DNA from: Pseudomonas sp. N3-W
GTDB taxonomy: Bacteria > Pseudomonadota > Gammaproteobacteria > Pseudomonadales > Pseudomonadaceae
DNA: 64,000 nt
Direction of reading: 5' to 3'
NCBI RefSeq assembly: GCF_024970185.1
Contig: NZ_CP103965.1
Coordinates: forward strand, 430,001-494,000
A model generated the notes under the pieces. The model was not told the origin of the DNA. It searched no databases and worked only from the letters and a program-made list of their open reading frames with translations. Both the position numbers and the translations under genes were made by a program. This document shows, piece after piece, positions 1 to 9,067 of the stretch; position 1 is the stretch's first letter, and each line of letters opens with the position of its first letter.

Positions 1-75
1 GTTTTATGGGGTGTTTATCGGCGGGTTGGCGTGGATCTGAAGGAGAAACGCGGTATTCAGGCGGGCAAATTACAT

Positions 76-196
76 GTGGTGAGGGGGCTTGCCCCCCGCT
101 TGGGCGCGAAGCGGCCATCGCTGTTTCAGGTGAGACCGCATCCACCGGTTTTACGACTGCTTCGCAGCCGAGCGGGGGCAAGCCCCCTCGCCACAT
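76..196. repeat. Paired REP element (REPIN), gtggcgaggg/GCTTGCCCC type
   Basis: Two REP arms face each other. The left arm begins near 76 (GAGGGGGCTTGCCCCC) and the right arm ends near 196 (GGGGGCAAGCCCCCTCGCCAC). They are separated by about 60 bp, so transcripts can fold into a long hairpin. It lies downstream of rsmE, where it may stabilise or end the hisI-rsmE message. REP elements are non-coding repeats mobilised by RAYT proteins in Pseudomonas; no RAYT gene is present in this window. Confidence 0.85.
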
Positions 197-213
197 TGGG
201 ATCGTGTTTGGTG

Positions 214-921
214 TTAGAAGAGACGGGCCAGCAGCGCAGTAACCGCCGTTTCAACCCGTAGAATCCGCTCGCCCAGCTGCACCGGTTGCAATCCAGCCTT
301 GGCCAGCAGATCGATCTCATAAGGAATCCAGCCACCCTCAGGACCAATGGCCAGCGTCACCGGCTCATCCAGGCCACGAGGGCAGGGCGGGTAGTTGCCC
401 GGATGGCCGACCAGCCCCAACGTGCCATCCGTGATCGCCGGCAGACGATCTTCGACAAACGGCTTGAAGCGTTTCTCGATGATGATTTCAGGCAGCACGC
501 TGTCTCGCGCCTGTTCCAGGCCGAGAATCAACTGCTCGCGAATCGCCTCGGGCTCCAGGAACGGCGTCTGCCAGAAGCTCTTCTCGACGCGGTAGCTGTT
601 GACCAGAATAACCCGTGGCACACCCATGGTGGCAACGGTCTGGAACACCCGACGCAGCATTTTGGGGCGCGGCAGGGCCAACACCAGGGTCAATGGCAGC
701 TTGGCGGGCGGCGGCTGGTCGAGGGTGACGCGCAGTTCGGCTTCGCAGGCTTGCAGGCGCAGCACTTCGGCTGAGCCCATCAAACCGCCAATCCGCCCGA
801 CCCGCATGCTGTCGCCGACTTCGCAGCGGTGAACTTCCTGCATGTGAGTCAAGCGACGATCGCGCAGGACCACCCGGTCAGCCGCTATGAAGTCGGCCTC
901 TTCGAGGAGCAGCAGGTTCAC
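214..921 (-). CDS. rsmE: 16S rRNA (uracil-1498-N3)-methyltransferase RsmE
   Basis: RsmE methylates N3 of U1498 in helix 44 of 16S rRNA, using S-adenosylmethionine, in the assembled 30S subunit. The 235-residue length is normal for the family. The N-terminal part (about 1-70) is the PUA-like RNA-binding region, and the rest is a SPOUT (trefoil-knot) fold with the SAM-loop motif GPEGGW at about 193-198 and [11 protein letters not shown] at about 216-226. The start overlaps the tatC stop in an ATGA, so translation is probably coupled, and it is the last gene of the hisI-hisE-tatABC-rsmE run. A REP pair follows it. Confidence 0.96.
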   Translation of the reverse strand: MNLLLLEEADFIAADRVVLRDRRLTHMQEVHRCEVGDSMRVGRIGGLMGSAEVLRLQACEAELRVTLDQPPPAKLPLTLVLALPRPKMLRRVFQTVATMGVPRVILVNSYRVEKSFWQTPFLEPEAIREQLILGLEQARDSVLPEIIIEKRFKPFVEDRLPAITDGTLGLVGHPGNYPPCPRGLDEPVTLAIGPEGGWIPYEIDLLAKAGLQPVQLGERILRVETAVTALLARLF

Positions 922-1712
922 GCTTGGGTCGCTGGCGGCTGGTCGTTGTGATCGTCAGCCGGCTGATCGTCTGGACGGTCGCCACGTTTGCTCACGAGGC
1001 TGCCGAACAGGATGCCGATTTCGAACAGCAGCCACATTGGCACGGCCAGCAGCGTCTGCGAGAAGATGTCCGGCGGTGTCAGGATCATGCCGACCACGAA
1101 GCAGCCGATGACGACGTACGGACGGATTTTCTTCAGGTATTTGACGTCGACCACGCCGATCCATACCAGCAGCACCACGGCCACCGGGATTTCGAATGCG
1201 ACGCCAAAGGCGAAGAACAGCGTCATGACGAAATCGAGGTAGCTGGTGATGTCGGTCATCATTTCCACACCGGCCGGGGTGGCCGAGGCGAAGAACTTGA
1301 AGATCAGCGGGAACACCAGGTAGTAGGCGAACGCCATGCCGGTGTAGAACAGCGCGATGCTGGACACCAGCAACGGCACGGCGATGCGCTTCTCATGCTT
1401 GTACAGGCCCGGCGCGATGAAGCCCCAGATCTGGTGCAGGATCACCGGAATCGCCAGGAACAGCGAGACCATCATCGTCAGTTTCAGCGGCGTCAGGAAC
1501 GGCGACGAGACGTCGGTGGCGATCATTGTCGCGCCGACCGGCAGGTATGCCCGCAGCGGTGTCGAGACAAAGGTGTAGATCTGCTGGGTGAAGGCGAACA
1601 ACCCGGCGAAGATGATGAAGATGGCCGCTACACAACGCAGCAGACGGGTACGCAGCTCGGTGAGGTGCGAAACCAGCGGCATGTGCTGGTCATTTTCAGG
1701 AAGATCGCTCAT
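918..1712 (-). CDS. tatC: Sec-independent protein translocase TatC
   Basis: TatC is the multi-spanning core of the twin-arginine translocase. With TatB it recognises the RR signal peptide of folded precursors at the inner membrane. The 264-residue protein begins with the conserved cytoplasmic segment ([15 protein letters not shown]), followed by six hydrophobic segments. Family motifs such as FLTPLKL and [15 protein letters not shown] are present. The C-terminal tail after about 240 is hydrophilic and rich in Asp and Gln. The start overlaps the tatB stop (ATGA) and the stop overlaps the rsmE start, a compact coupled operon. Confidence 0.97.
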   Translation of the reverse strand: MSDLPENDQHMPLVSHLTELRTRLLRCVAAIFIIFAGLFAFTQQIYTFVSTPLRAYLPVGATMIATDVSSPFLTPLKLTMMVSLFLAIPVILHQIWGFIAPGLYKHEKRIAVPLLVSSIALFYTGMAFAYYLVFPLIFKFFASATPAGVEMMTDITSYLDFVMTLFFAFGVAFEIPVAVVLLVWIGVVDVKYLKKIRPYVVIGCFVVGMILTPPDIFSQTLLAVPMWLLFEIGILFGSLVSKRGDRPDDQPADDHNDQPPATQA

Positions 1713-2170
1713 GGGGCTCGCGGCGCCAGTGTTGGGTCATGAGGAGCCGGCGCTGTCGGCGCGGCGGCAGGAGCAACAGGTTCTGCTGGAGGCGGCGTGA
1801 CCACGACCGGCGCAGGCTCGACGCCTGCCACGGTGGCGACCGGCTCTGTGCCGGGGGCATGGATCGTCTGTTGCGCCACATGCTCAACCGACTCCGCCGG
1901 CTGAACCGGTGTCGCCTCTTGCTGAGTCGGCGTGAAGATCTTCCGCGCCTCCTGCTCAAGCGACAGAATGTGCTCGTTGTGCAGTTGCCGACGAATCTCG
2001 TCGGCACCGATTTCACGTTCAACTTCCTGTTTGATCGCGTTGAAGCTGCGCTTCAGGCGCCCGACCCACAGGCCAGCGGTGCGCGCAGCACCCGGCAGGC
2101 GCTCGGGGCCCAGTACCAGCAGGGCAACGAGGCCGACGAGCAGCAGTTCAGAGAAGCTGATACCAAACAT
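1709..2170 (-). CDS. tatB: Sec-independent protein translocase TatB
   Basis: TatB works with TatC in the receptor complex of the Tat export pathway. The start at 2170 was chosen because the reading frame then opens with the family signature [12 protein letters not shown], although it stays open 20 codons further upstream. The 153-residue protein has one N-terminal membrane helix with the conserved Glu, the hinge GPERLPG, an amphipathic helix (about 25-60), and a long Pro/Ala/Val-rich low-complexity tail. The tail is typical of Pseudomonas TatB and probably not conserved in detail. Confidence 0.96.
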   Translation of the reverse strand: MFGISFSELLLVGLVALLVLGPERLPGAARTAGLWVGRLKRSFNAIKQEVEREIGADEIRRQLHNEHILSLEQEARKIFTPTQQEATPVQPAESVEHVAQQTIHAPGTEPVATVAGVEPAPVVVTPPPAEPVAPAAAPTAPAPHDPTLAPRAP

Positions 2171-2180
2171 TAGTCTGTGC

Positions 2181-2468
2181 TCACGAGTCTTTGCGGATCG
2201 GCTCTTCGACTTTCTGTGCCTGCACGTCAATGGTGTGCGGCTGGTTCAGTGGCGAAGGGGCCTGTGGGGACACTGGCTGGGCAGGTGGGACCGGTTGTTG
2301 CGGAGTCACCGTTGGGTCTGCCGGCTTCTCGTCGTCGTTCATGGCCTTGCGAAAGCCCTTGATCGATTCGCCGACGTCAGTGCCGAGGTTTTTCAGTTTC
2401 TTGGTGCCGAACACCAGCACCACGACAACCAGGATAACGATCCAGTGTTTCCAGTCAAAAATGCCCAT
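2181..2468 (-). CDS. tatA: Sec-independent protein translocase TatA
   Basis: TatA oligomerises to form the transient pore of the twin-arginine translocase. The 95-residue protein opens with MGIFDWKHW, a single membrane helix ([10 protein letters not shown]), the FGTKKL hinge and an amphipathic helix [15 protein letters not shown]. The C-terminal 45 residues are Pro/Gln-rich. It lies 10 bp upstream of tatB and 25 bp downstream of hisE on the same strand. The histidine and Tat genes are adjacent in the same way in other pseudomonads. Confidence 0.97.
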   Translation of the reverse strand: MGIFDWKHWIVILVVVVLVFGTKKLKNLGTDVGESIKGFRKAMNDDEKPADPTVTPQQPVPPAQPVSPQAPSPLNQPHTIDVQAQKVEEPIRKDS

Positions 2469-2493
2469 GTTGCTGCTCCTCTCAAAGATATAT

Positions 2494-2826
2494 TCAGGCG
2501 GACGGGCGCGAGGCTTTCTCTACGTGTCCGGACAGACCGAAGCGACGGTCCAGTTCATCGAGTACAGCCTGTGGATGCTGGCCCAGTTGGGCGAGCATGA
2601 CCATGCTGTGGAACCACAGGTCGGCGGTCTCGTAGATCACGTCGCTGCAGTCGCCGCTGATGGCGGCGTCCTTGGCGGCGATAATGGTTTCGACCGACTC
2701 TTCGCCGACTTTTTCCAGAATCTTGTTCAAACCCTTGTGGTACAGGCTGGCGACATACGAGCTGTCGGCGGCGGCGCCTTTGCGCTCTTCCAGCACCTGG
2801 GCCAGACGGGTCAGGGTGTCACTCAT
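2494..2826 (-). CDS. hisE: Phosphoribosyl-ATP pyrophosphatase HisE
   Basis: HisE hydrolyses phosphoribosyl-ATP to phosphoribosyl-AMP and pyrophosphate, the second step of histidine synthesis. The 110-residue, all-alpha MazG-like protein carries the metal-binding helices [14 protein letters not shown] and the [13 protein letters not shown] segment. In many bacteria HisI and HisE are fused; here they are separate genes that overlap by 8 bp, hisI first, as is usual in Pseudomonas. Confidence 0.96.
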   Translation of the reverse strand: MSDTLTRLAQVLEERKGAAADSSYVASLYHKGLNKILEKVGEESVETIIAAKDAAISGDCSDVIYETADLWFHSMVMLAQLGQHPQAVLDELDRRFGLSGHVEKASRPSA

Positions 2827-3220
2827 GGCTGTGTCCTGCGCTATAGATGGCGTGCGGGTCTTTGAGTACCGGGTCGACGGTCTTCCAGTCGCCGTTTTCG
2901 AAGACGCGATAGAAGCAGCTCTGACGACCGGTATGGCAGGCGATGTCGCCGATCTGCTCGACCATCAGGATGATGACGTCGGCGTCGCAGTCCAGGCGCA
3001 TCTCATGCAGGGTTTGCACGTGGCCGGACTCTTCGCCCTTGCGCCACAGCTTGCCACGGGAACGTGACCAGTAAATGGCACGGTTCTCGGCAGCGCTCAG
3101 TTCCAGTGCTTCGCGGTTCATCCAGGCCATCATCAGGACGCGCCCGGTCTTGTGGTCCTGGGCAATCGCCGGCACCAGGCCGTCTGCGTCCCACTTGATC
3201 TCGTCCAGCCAGTTTTTCAT
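2819..3220 (-). CDS. hisI: Phosphoribosyl-AMP cyclohydrolase HisI
   Basis: HisI opens the adenine ring of phosphoribosyl-AMP, the third step of histidine synthesis, and is zinc- and magnesium-dependent. The start at 3220 ([10 protein letters not shown]) was chosen over an upstream in-frame ATG because the family begins there, giving 133 residues. The metal-binding CDAD and the conserved catalytic segment [11 protein letters not shown] are both present, as is the [14 protein letters not shown] motif. The gene is first in the hisI-hisE-tatABC-rsmE run, about 90 bp after ubiB. Confidence 0.96.
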   Translation of the reverse strand: MKNWLDEIKWDADGLVPAIAQDHKTGRVLMMAWMNREALELSAAENRAIYWSRSRGKLWRKGEESGHVQTLHEMRLDCDADVIILMVEQIGDIACHTGRQSCFYRVFENGDWKTVDPVLKDPHAIYSAGHSHE

Positions 3221-3310
3221 CTTCGACTCCGTGCGGCCCACACTTCAATAATAGAGGCCACCTGCATAAGTGCAGCGTTGAAACAGTGTGCCAGCGGATC
3301 ACGTCACTGG

Positions 3311-4915
3311 CTATCGGCGAACGACCAGGTACAAACCAATGGCCATCATGATTCCGGCCGGCCAATGCCCCAGTTCGTGCAGTGGGCCACCGACCGCCAG
3401 CACAGCGCCACCGCCCAGATGGGCGCAGCCGAGCAAGCGCAGGAACCAGTCGTCCTTGCGCTTGTGCCATGGCGGGGGCGGATCATAAGCGTGCGGTTGT
3501 GACATGCGTTCGAGCAGGTCGCGGGCCATGTTGGCCAGATGCGGCAGTTGTTCGAACTGGCTCTGCACATTGCCGATCAAGGCTTTGGGGCTGACGCGCT
3601 CGCGCATCCAGCGTTCGAGGAACGGCTGGGCGGTGTTCCACAAATCCAGGTCCGGGTACAGCTGACGGCCCAGCCCCTCGATGTTCAACAGGGTTTTTTG
3701 CAGCAGAACCAGCTGCGGCTGCACTTCCATGTTGAAGCGCCGAGCGGTCTGGAACAGACGCATCAGCACCTGACCGAAGGAAATATCTTTTAACGGTTTT
3801 TCGAAGATCGGCTCGCACACGGTGCGAATCGCCGCTTCGAATTCGTTGAGCTTGGTTTCTGCCGGCACCCAGCCCGAATCGATGTGCAACTGCGCCACGC
3901 GCCGGTAATCACGCTTGAAAAAGGCGAACAGGTTGCGGGCCAGATAGTCCTGGTCTTCCGGGGTCAGGCTGCCGACGATGCCGCAGTCGATCGCGATGTA
4001 CTGCGGGCTCCACGGGGTGACGGTGCTGACGAAGATGTTGCCGGGGTGCATGTCGGCGTGGAAAAAACTGTCGCGGAACACCTGGGTGAAGAAAATCTCC
4101 ACGCCGCGCTCGGCGAGCATTTTCATGTCGGTGCGCTGGTCGGCGAGGGTCGCCAGATCGGTGACCTGAATACCGTAGATGCGCTCCATCACCAGCACTT
4201 TCGGCCGGCACCAGTCCCAATAGACTTGCGGCACATACAGCAGCGGCGAGCCTTCGAAGTTGCGTTTCAACTGGCTGGCGTTGGCGGCTTCGCGCAGCAG
4301 GTCGAGTTCGTCGTAGATGGTTTTTTCGTAGTCCTGGACCACGTCCACCGGGTGCAGCAGGCGTGCGTCGGCAGAGAGTTTTTCCGCCGTGCGGGCAAGG
4401 ATGAACAGCCACGCCAGGTCTTGGGCGATGATCGGTTTCAGGCCCGGGCGGATCACTTTGACCACGACTTCTTCGCCGGTTTTCAGCTGCGCGGCATGCA
4501 CCTGCGCCACCGAAGCCGAGGCCAGAGGCTCGACGTCGAAGCGGCTGAAGACTTCGCTGATCTTCTTGCCGAGCTGCTCTTCGATCAGCTTGATCGACAC
4601 TTGCGAGTCGAACGGTGGCACCCGGTCCTGCAGCTTCATCAGCTCATCGGCGATGTCTTCGGGCAGCAGGTCGCGACGGGTGGACAGGATCTGCCCGAAC
4701 TTGATGAAGATCGGCCCCAGGTCCTGTAGCGCCAGACGCAATCGCGCGCCACGGCTCAGGTCCAGCGGCTTGCGCGGGAACCAGCGCCACGGCAACGCGT
4801 AGCGCAGCGCCAGCAGAAACCAGGGCAGCGGCAGGGCGAACAGCAGGTCATCGAGGCGGTAGCGGATCACGACGCGCTGGATGCGCAACAAACGGCGGAC
4901 GGCAAGCAGCTTCAT
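3311..4915 (-). CDS. ubiB: Ubiquinone biosynthesis atypical kinase/ATPase UbiB
   Basis: UbiB is an ADCK/COQ8-family kinase-like ATPase needed for ubiquinone synthesis at the inner membrane. The 534-residue protein has the KFGQ motif (72-75), the Ala-rich nucleotide loop ASASVAQVH (132-140), the VVKV lysine (about 153) and the catalytic/metal motif HADMHPGN (286-293). The C-terminus (about 490-534) holds two hydrophobic helices that anchor it to the membrane. Its start overlaps the ubiJ stop (ATGA), making the last gene of ubiE-ubiJ-ubiB. Confidence 0.97.
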   Translation of the reverse strand: MKLLAVRRLLRIQRVVIRYRLDDLLFALPLPWFLLALRYALPWRWFPRKPLDLSRGARLRLALQDLGPIFIKFGQILSTRRDLLPEDIADELMKLQDRVPPFDSQVSIKLIEEQLGKKISEVFSRFDVEPLASASVAQVHAAQLKTGEEVVVKVIRPGLKPIIAQDLAWLFILARTAEKLSADARLLHPVDVVQDYEKTIYDELDLLREAANASQLKRNFEGSPLLYVPQVYWDWCRPKVLVMERIYGIQVTDLATLADQRTDMKMLAERGVEIFFTQVFRDSFFHADMHPGNIFVSTVTPWSPQYIAIDCGIVGSLTPEDQDYLARNLFAFFKRDYRRVAQLHIDSGWVPAETKLNEFEAAIRTVCEPIFEKPLKDISFGQVLMRLFQTARRFNMEVQPQLVLLQKTLLNIEGLGRQLYPDLDLWNTAQPFLERWMRERVSPKALIGNVQSQFEQLPHLANMARDLLERMSQPHAYDPPPPWHKRKDDWFLRLLGCAHLGGGAVLAVGGPLHELGHWPAGIMMAIGLYLVVRR

Positions 4916-5535
4916 GCGTTATCGCTTGGGTCTAGGGATCGGGAAAGGCGCTCGAAACGCGCCTCGAGACGTTCCAGATCGAGTTTGATCTGGTCCAGTT
5001 CACTGAAACGGGCTTCGGCTTCGCGCTGACCGACGAGGGTGCGCGATTCTTCGGCCAGGTATTCGCCAAGATTCTGATTGAGGCTGGCGAACCCTTGCTG
5101 ATACCAGCGCGCGCGGCTGCGCAGGTGACCGCCGACCAACTGCGTGGCCACCGGGCCGAGCCAGCGCGAGAGTTCGTACTCCCAATCCAGCTTCAGGTCC
5201 TGGAGGACGCCGGCCAGTTCCAGCAGCACACCGCTGTCACCGTCGAGTTCGACTTCAGGGCCGTGCAGGATCGAGGTCTTGTCCTTGCTCATCGCCAGTT
5301 TCAGCAGGCTTGAAGCCGGCGCACGCAGGGTGCAGTCGGCGCCGCCTTCCCATTGGGAGGCGAGCATCAGGCCTTCGTCGCTGGGCAGGATGAACAGTTG
5401 CAAGGCCGGGTTGCGGCAATCGACGGCGATCACTTTCCCGGTCAAATGCGCCAGCCGCGGCAGCGCCGTGCTGTCGAGACGCAGCACCCGGTTCAGACCG
5501 GTTTCCACGCTGGCGAACAGGCCGGCGAGCAGCAT
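4912..5535 (-). CDS. ubiJ: Ubiquinone biosynthesis accessory factor UbiJ (SCP2 domain)
   Basis: UbiJ is a lipid-binding accessory protein of the soluble Ubi complex that handles hydrophobic ubiquinone intermediates. The 207-residue sequence has an N-terminal SCP2-like sterol-carrier domain (about 15-120) and a C-terminal predicted coiled coil ([21 protein letters not shown]). It lies between ubiE and ubiB, with a TGATG overlap with ubiE and an ATGA overlap with ubiB. That context, more than the weakly conserved sequence, fixes the assignment. Confidence 0.93.
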   Translation of the reverse strand: MLLAGLFASVETGLNRVLRLDSTALPRLAHLTGKVIAVDCRNPALQLFILPSDEGLMLASQWEGGADCTLRAPASSLLKLAMSKDKTSILHGPEVELDGDSGVLLELAGVLQDLKLDWEYELSRWLGPVATQLVGGHLRSRARWYQQGFASLNQNLGEYLAEESRTLVGQREAEARFSELDQIKLDLERLEARFERLSRSLDPSDNA

Positions 5536-6305
5536 CAGGGCTTGATGCCGCGGTGCAGGGCGACGATGCCTGCAGTCATGTTGTGGTACGTCACGCGGTC
5601 GAAACCGGCCTCGACCATCATCGACTTCAGGGTTTCCTGGTTGGGGTGCATGCGGATCGATTCGGCCAGGTAACGATAACTTTCCGAGTCGTTGGTGATC
5701 AGCTTGCCCATCAACGGCATGAAGGCGAACGAGTAGGCGTCGTAGGCCTTGGACATCAACGCGTTGGTCGGCTTGGAGAACTCCAGCACCAGCAGACGGC
5801 CACCCGGCTTGAGTACGCGCAGCATCGAACGCAGGGCGTCTTCTTTATGGGTGACGTTGCGCAGGCCGAAGGCGATGGTCACGCAGTCGAAATGGTTGTC
5901 CGGGAACGGCAGCTTTTCAGCGTCGGCCTGGACGAATTCGACGTTGCCGGCCACACCCAGGTCCAGCAGGCGGTCACGGCCGACCTTGAGCATGGATTCG
6001 TTGATGTCGGCCAGCACCACCTGGCCGGTCGGGCCGACGAGGTGCGAGAATTTCCTGGTCAGGTCACCAGTGCCGCCCGCGATGTCCAGCACACGGTTAC
6101 CGGTGCGCACGCCCGACAGTTCGATTGCAAAACGCTTCCACAGACGGTGCATGCCGCCCGACAGGAGGTCGTTCATCAGGTCGTACTTGGCGGCTACCGA
6201 GTGAAAAACCTCAGCGACTTTTTCCGCTTTTTGGCTTTCCGGAACGTTTTTGAAACCGAAGTGCGTGGTGGGTTCGGCATCGCTGCCTTTGCGCTGATCA
6301 GTCAT
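5535..6305 (-). CDS. ubiE: Demethylmenaquinone/2-methoxy-6-polyprenyl-1,4-benzoquinol methylase UbiE
   Basis: UbiE is the C-methyltransferase of ubiquinone synthesis and uses SAM. The start at 6305 ([10 protein letters not shown]) gives 256 residues, the usual Pseudomonas length; the frame stays open 28 codons upstream without family similarity. The signature [18 protein letters not shown] (about 41-58), SAM motif [10 protein letters not shown] (72-80) and the [22 protein letters not shown] region are present. It heads ubiE-ubiJ-ubiB and is divergent from the small PHA-system gene at 6460. Confidence 0.97.
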   Translation of the reverse strand: MTDQRKGSDAEPTTHFGFKNVPESQKAEKVAEVFHSVAAKYDLMNDLLSGGMHRLWKRFAIELSGVRTGNRVLDIAGGTGDLTRKFSHLVGPTGQVVLADINESMLKVGRDRLLDLGVAGNVEFVQADAEKLPFPDNHFDCVTIAFGLRNVTHKEDALRSMLRVLKPGGRLLVLEFSKPTNALMSKAYDAYSFAFMPLMGKLITNDSESYRYLAESIRMHPNQETLKSMMVEAGFDRVTYHNMTAGIVALHRGIKP

Positions 6306-6459
6306 ATCGCTGTCACCAGAAGAGAATGCGGGACATTCTAATCCCGGTGGCCTGCTTTGTCTTGGCAAGGGTGAAGGTAAGATAGGCAACCGCCGGGACG
6401 ATTTGCCGCAGTGACGGTCAAGATGCCCGGGAAAGCATTCATCAAGCAGGAGTCATTCG

Positions 6460-6735
6460 ATGGCCCGTATAAGTGTTGAGCGTACCCACGGCCTGGGCAA
6501 GGAAGCGGCCCGGGCGAAAGCCGACAAGCTGGCGCAGAAACTGTCCGATCAATACGGCCTGGAACCACAGTGGTCCGGCGACACCCTGAACCTCAAGCGC
6601 TCCGGCGTGAAAGGCGCGGTGCATGTGGGCGAAGAGACGATTCGGGTCGATGTGGAACTGGGCCTGTTGATGTCGGCCATGAGCGGCACGATCAAATCGG
6701 AAATCGAAAAGGCGCTGGACAAGGCGTTGGTCTGA
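6460..6735 (+). CDS. Polyhydroxyalkanoic acid system family protein
   Basis: This 91-residue protein matches the small family found beside Pseudomonas PHA granule genes (PHA_gran_rgn type). Features are a basic N-terminus (ARISVERTHGLGKE), the segment YGLEPQWSGDTLNLKRSGVKG and a C-terminal helix EIEKALDKALV. The fold resembles a small alpha/beta domain, and its biochemical role is unknown. It lies between ubiE (divergent) and phaI, the position seen in other pseudomonads. No signal peptide or membrane segment is visible. Confidence 0.85.
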   Translation: MARISVERTHGLGKEAARAKADKLAQKLSDQYGLEPQWSGDTLNLKRSGVKGAVHVGEETIRVDVELGLLMSAMSGTIKSEIEKALDKALV

Positions 6736-6762
6736 CCCGGTCTCGATTTGTGAACACGATCA

Positions 6763-6855
6763 CCTGTGGGAGCGAGCTTGCTCGCGATAGCGGTGTGTCA
6801 GCCAACATTCATCTTGAATGATGAACCGCCATCGCGAGCAAGCTCGCTCCCACAG
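6763..6855. repeat. Paired REP element (REPIN), GTGGGAGCGAGCTTGCTCGCGA type
   Basis: Two near-perfect inverted arms, CTGTGGGAGCGAGCTTGCTC at about 6764 and its complement ending at 6855, are separated by about 45 bp. It sits in the gap between the small PHA-system gene and phaI, so it probably ends or insulates the upstream message. Confidence 0.9.
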
Positions 6856-6986
6856 TTTTTGTTGGGGTGAATCCAAGGTTTTATGTCAGTTGTTAGGGTG
6901 CCGTTTCTAATTATTCTCCCTACTTTGTGCATGAGCCCGACACTTTCGCGGGCAGTTCCTCAAACCTTCTGCGCGTGAGGTGCACC

Positions 6987-7409
6987 ATGGCCAAAGTTAT
7001 TTTGAAGAAAAAAATCGATGCTTCGTCGACTGCTTTGCATGACGTCAAATCCTATGCCCGCCGCGTCTGGCTGGCAGGTCTGGGTGCCTATACCAAAGTT
7101 GGCCAAGAGGGCAGCGAGTACTTTCAGGAGTTGATCAAGGCTGGTCAAATCGTTGAAAAGAAAGGCAAAAAGGTAGTTGCTGAAAAACTCGAAGCGGCCA
7201 ATGCCGAGATCGATGACGCCAAAGATGAAGTGACTACTTTCAAGGGCAAGGTCGAAGTTCAACTCGACAAGGTCGAGAAGGCGTTCGACTCGCGCGTCGC
7301 AAGTGCCTTGAATCGTATCGGCATTCCGTCTAAACATGACGTGGAGACACTCTCTGCTAAGCTCGATGAGCTGACGGCATTGCTCGAACGTGTCGCGCGT
7401 AAATCTTAA
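6987..7409 (+). CDS. phaI: Polyhydroxyalkanoate granule-associated protein (phasin) PhaI
   Basis: PhaI is a phasin that coats medium-chain PHA granules. The start at 6987 (MAKVILKKK), preceded by GTGAGGTG, gives 140 residues. The phasin core includes SYARRVWLAGLGAYTKVGQEG, and a heptad-rich C-terminal half (about 60-135) is likely coiled coil. The same core recurs in PhaF 10 bp downstream (KIWLAGLGVYSKIDTDG), so the two are paralogues in one operon. In related species this operon is controlled by PhaD, whose gene lies convergent to it. Confidence 0.94.
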   Translation: MAKVILKKKIDASSTALHDVKSYARRVWLAGLGAYTKVGQEGSEYFQELIKAGQIVEKKGKKVVAEKLEAANAEIDDAKDEVTTFKGKVEVQLDKVEKAFDSRVASALNRIGIPSKHDVETLSAKLDELTALLERVARKS

Positions 7410-7419
7410 GGAGAACGGG

Positions 7420-8277
7420 ATGGCTGGCAAAAAGAATACTGAAAAAGAAGGCAGCTCGTGGATCGGGAAGGTCGAAGACTACTCCCGCAAAATCTGGCTG
7501 GCTGGTTTAGGCGTGTACTCGAAGATCGACACTGACGGCAGCAAGCTCTTCGATACATTGGTCAAAGACGGCGAGAAAGCCGAGAAGCTCACCAAAAACG
7601 CAGTCGGCAAAAAAGTCGATGCGGCCAAGGACACGGCTTCCTCCGCCAAATCTCGCATCAGCGGCGTGAAAGACCGCGCACTGGGCAAGTGGGATGAACT
7701 GGAAGGGGCTTTCGACAAGCGCCTGAACAGCGCCATTTCGCGCCTGGGTGTACCGAGCCGCAACGAAGTGAAAGCGCTGCACAGCAAGGTCGATACGCTG
7801 ACCAAGCAAATTGAGCGACTCACCGGTGCCAAGGTTGCGCCCGTGGCGGCGAAAACCGCAGCGGCCAAACCTGCGGCTAAAACCGCCGCCAAACCGCTGG
7901 TGAAAGCTGCGGCCAAAACCGTTGCCAAAGCAGCGACCAAGCCTGCGGCCAAAACAGCGGCGGCGAAACCTGCAGCCGCGAAGTCGGCAGCCAAACCGGT
8001 TGCAGCCAAAGCAGCCGCAAAACCGGCGGCCAAGCCTGCTGCGAAAACCGCAGCCGCCAAACCGGCAGCCAAGCCAGCGGCAAAACCTGCCGCAGCGAAG
8101 AAGCCCGCGGTGAAAAAGCCGGCAGCGCCGAAAGCCGCTGCGCCAAAACCGGCAGTAGCAGCCGCCAGACCGGCAACCCCGGCCCCGGCCAGCACAGCGA
8201 ACTCCGCTGCCGCGCCGACCCCTGCTGTCACCCCGACTGCCGCGCCGTCTCCATCGACGCCAACCAGTCAGTCCTGA
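7420..8277 (+). CDS. phaF: PHA granule-associated regulatory protein PhaF (phasin with histone H1-like tail)
   Basis: PhaF links PHA granules to the nucleoid and helps distribute them at division. The start at 7420, 10 bp after phaI, gives 285 residues. Residues 1 to about 140 form the phasin domain, homologous to PhaI. From about 145 to 250 the protein is almost entirely AAKPAAK-type repeats rich in Lys, Ala and Pro, a histone H1-like DNA-binding tail. A Pro/Ala/Thr/Ser end follows. The repeat tract is a likely site of length variation between strains. Confidence 0.96.
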   Translation: MAGKKNTEKEGSSWIGKVEDYSRKIWLAGLGVYSKIDTDGSKLFDTLVKDGEKAEKLTKNAVGKKVDAAKDTASSAKSRISGVKDRALGKWDELEGAFDKRLNSAISRLGVPSRNEVKALHSKVDTLTKQIERLTGAKVAPVAAKTAAAKPAAKTAAKPLVKAAAKTVAKAATKPAAKTAAAKPAAAKSAAKPVAAKAAAKPAAKPAAKTAAAKPAAKPAAKPAAAKKPAVKKPAAPKAAAPKPAVAAARPATPAPASTANSAAAPTPAVTPTAAPSPSTPTSQS

Positions 8278-8293
8278 TTTTCAGGACTAAAGA

Positions 8294-8326
8294 AAACGCC
8301 CGGCCTGCGAAGGTCGGGCGTTTTTG
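8294..8326. terminator. Rho-independent terminator between phaF and phaD
   Basis: The stem AACGCCCGGCCT/AGGTCGGGCGTT (one G-U type mismatch) with a 4-base loop is followed by TTTTTG on the plus strand and by a T-rich run on the minus strand. It probably serves both convergent messages. Confidence 0.88.
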
Positions 8327-8388
8327 TTTGCGCGCAGTTTTGTAGACGCAGCGATCCCACATTGGAATATGTTTATCCCATGACAGGG

Positions 8389-9009
8389 CTATTCGTGTTC
8401 TTCCAGGTATTGCAGTGCCAACTGCTCCGTCGCCGCCTTGATTGATGGCAGCAGGTGCGGCGCCACCAGCATCATGATCTGGTACACCACCAACCGCACT
8501 TCGCCCTCACGATCAAGAATCCGCTGATAGTCCAGCGAGAACAGCAAGGTCATGGTGATCTGCTCCACCAGTTGCCCCAGCGCCTGAGTGTCGCTGACCA
8601 ACTGCCCCTGAGCCTTCAACCGCGCCAGCAATGACGCCAGTGTGCGCTTCAAGGCGTTGAGCAGGCTGCGTATCCCCTTGGCCAGTTTCGGCAAGCGCCC
8701 GGCCAGGTTCGACAGGTCCTGAAACAGAAACCGGTAATGCGCCAGCCGTTCGACAATCAGGTGCAGGAACAGCCAATAATCTTCTGGTGCCAGTTCCACG
8801 TCGGAGGGCGGGTCGAGCAGCGGCGCGAGTTCGGCCTGGAAGCGTTCGAACAGCCCCAGCACCAGCGGCTCCTTGCCGTGGAAGTGGTAGTAGAGGTTAC
8901 CGGGGCTGATCCCCATTTCGTTGGCAACTTCCATGGTGGAGACGTTCGGTTCGCCCTTGCGGTTGAACAACTGCAGGGCACATTCGAGGATCCGGTCGCG
9001 GGTTTTCAT
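8389..9009 (-). CDS. phaD: TetR-family transcriptional regulator PhaD
   Basis: PhaD is the TetR-type regulator of the pha cluster; in P. putida it activates phaC1 and phaI. The 206-residue protein has an N-terminal helix-turn-helix (about 5-50; ILECALQLFNRKG, then VANEMGISPGNLYYHFHGKE) and an all-helical ligand/dimer domain. It is the last gene of phaC1-phaZ-phaC2-phaD, about 58 bp after phaC2, and converges on phaIF across a shared terminator. Confidence 0.94.
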   Translation of the reverse strand: MKTRDRILECALQLFNRKGEPNVSTMEVANEMGISPGNLYYHFHGKEPLVLGLFERFQAELAPLLDPPSDVELAPEDYWLFLHLIVERLAHYRFLFQDLSNLAGRLPKLAKGIRSLLNALKRTLASLLARLKAQGQLVSDTQALGQLVEQITMTLLFSLDYQRILDREGEVRLVVYQIMMLVAPHLLPSIKAATEQLALQYLEEHE

Positions 9010-9067
9010 CCAGTCTTCTTAATGGTCGAGTCGTGCCACGGCCGCGCGGGCCGTGGTGGGTTGAACG

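Noticed and set aside
2..40. Possible 3' end of a plus-strand membrane-protein gene (FYGVFIGGLAWI, then TGA)
   Set aside because: Only 12 residues are visible and no family can be recognised; it may be real but cannot be supported from this window.
7479..8231. 250-codon Ala/Gly/Phe-rich frame opposite phaF
   Set aside because: Produced by the reverse complement of the AAKPAAK repeats.
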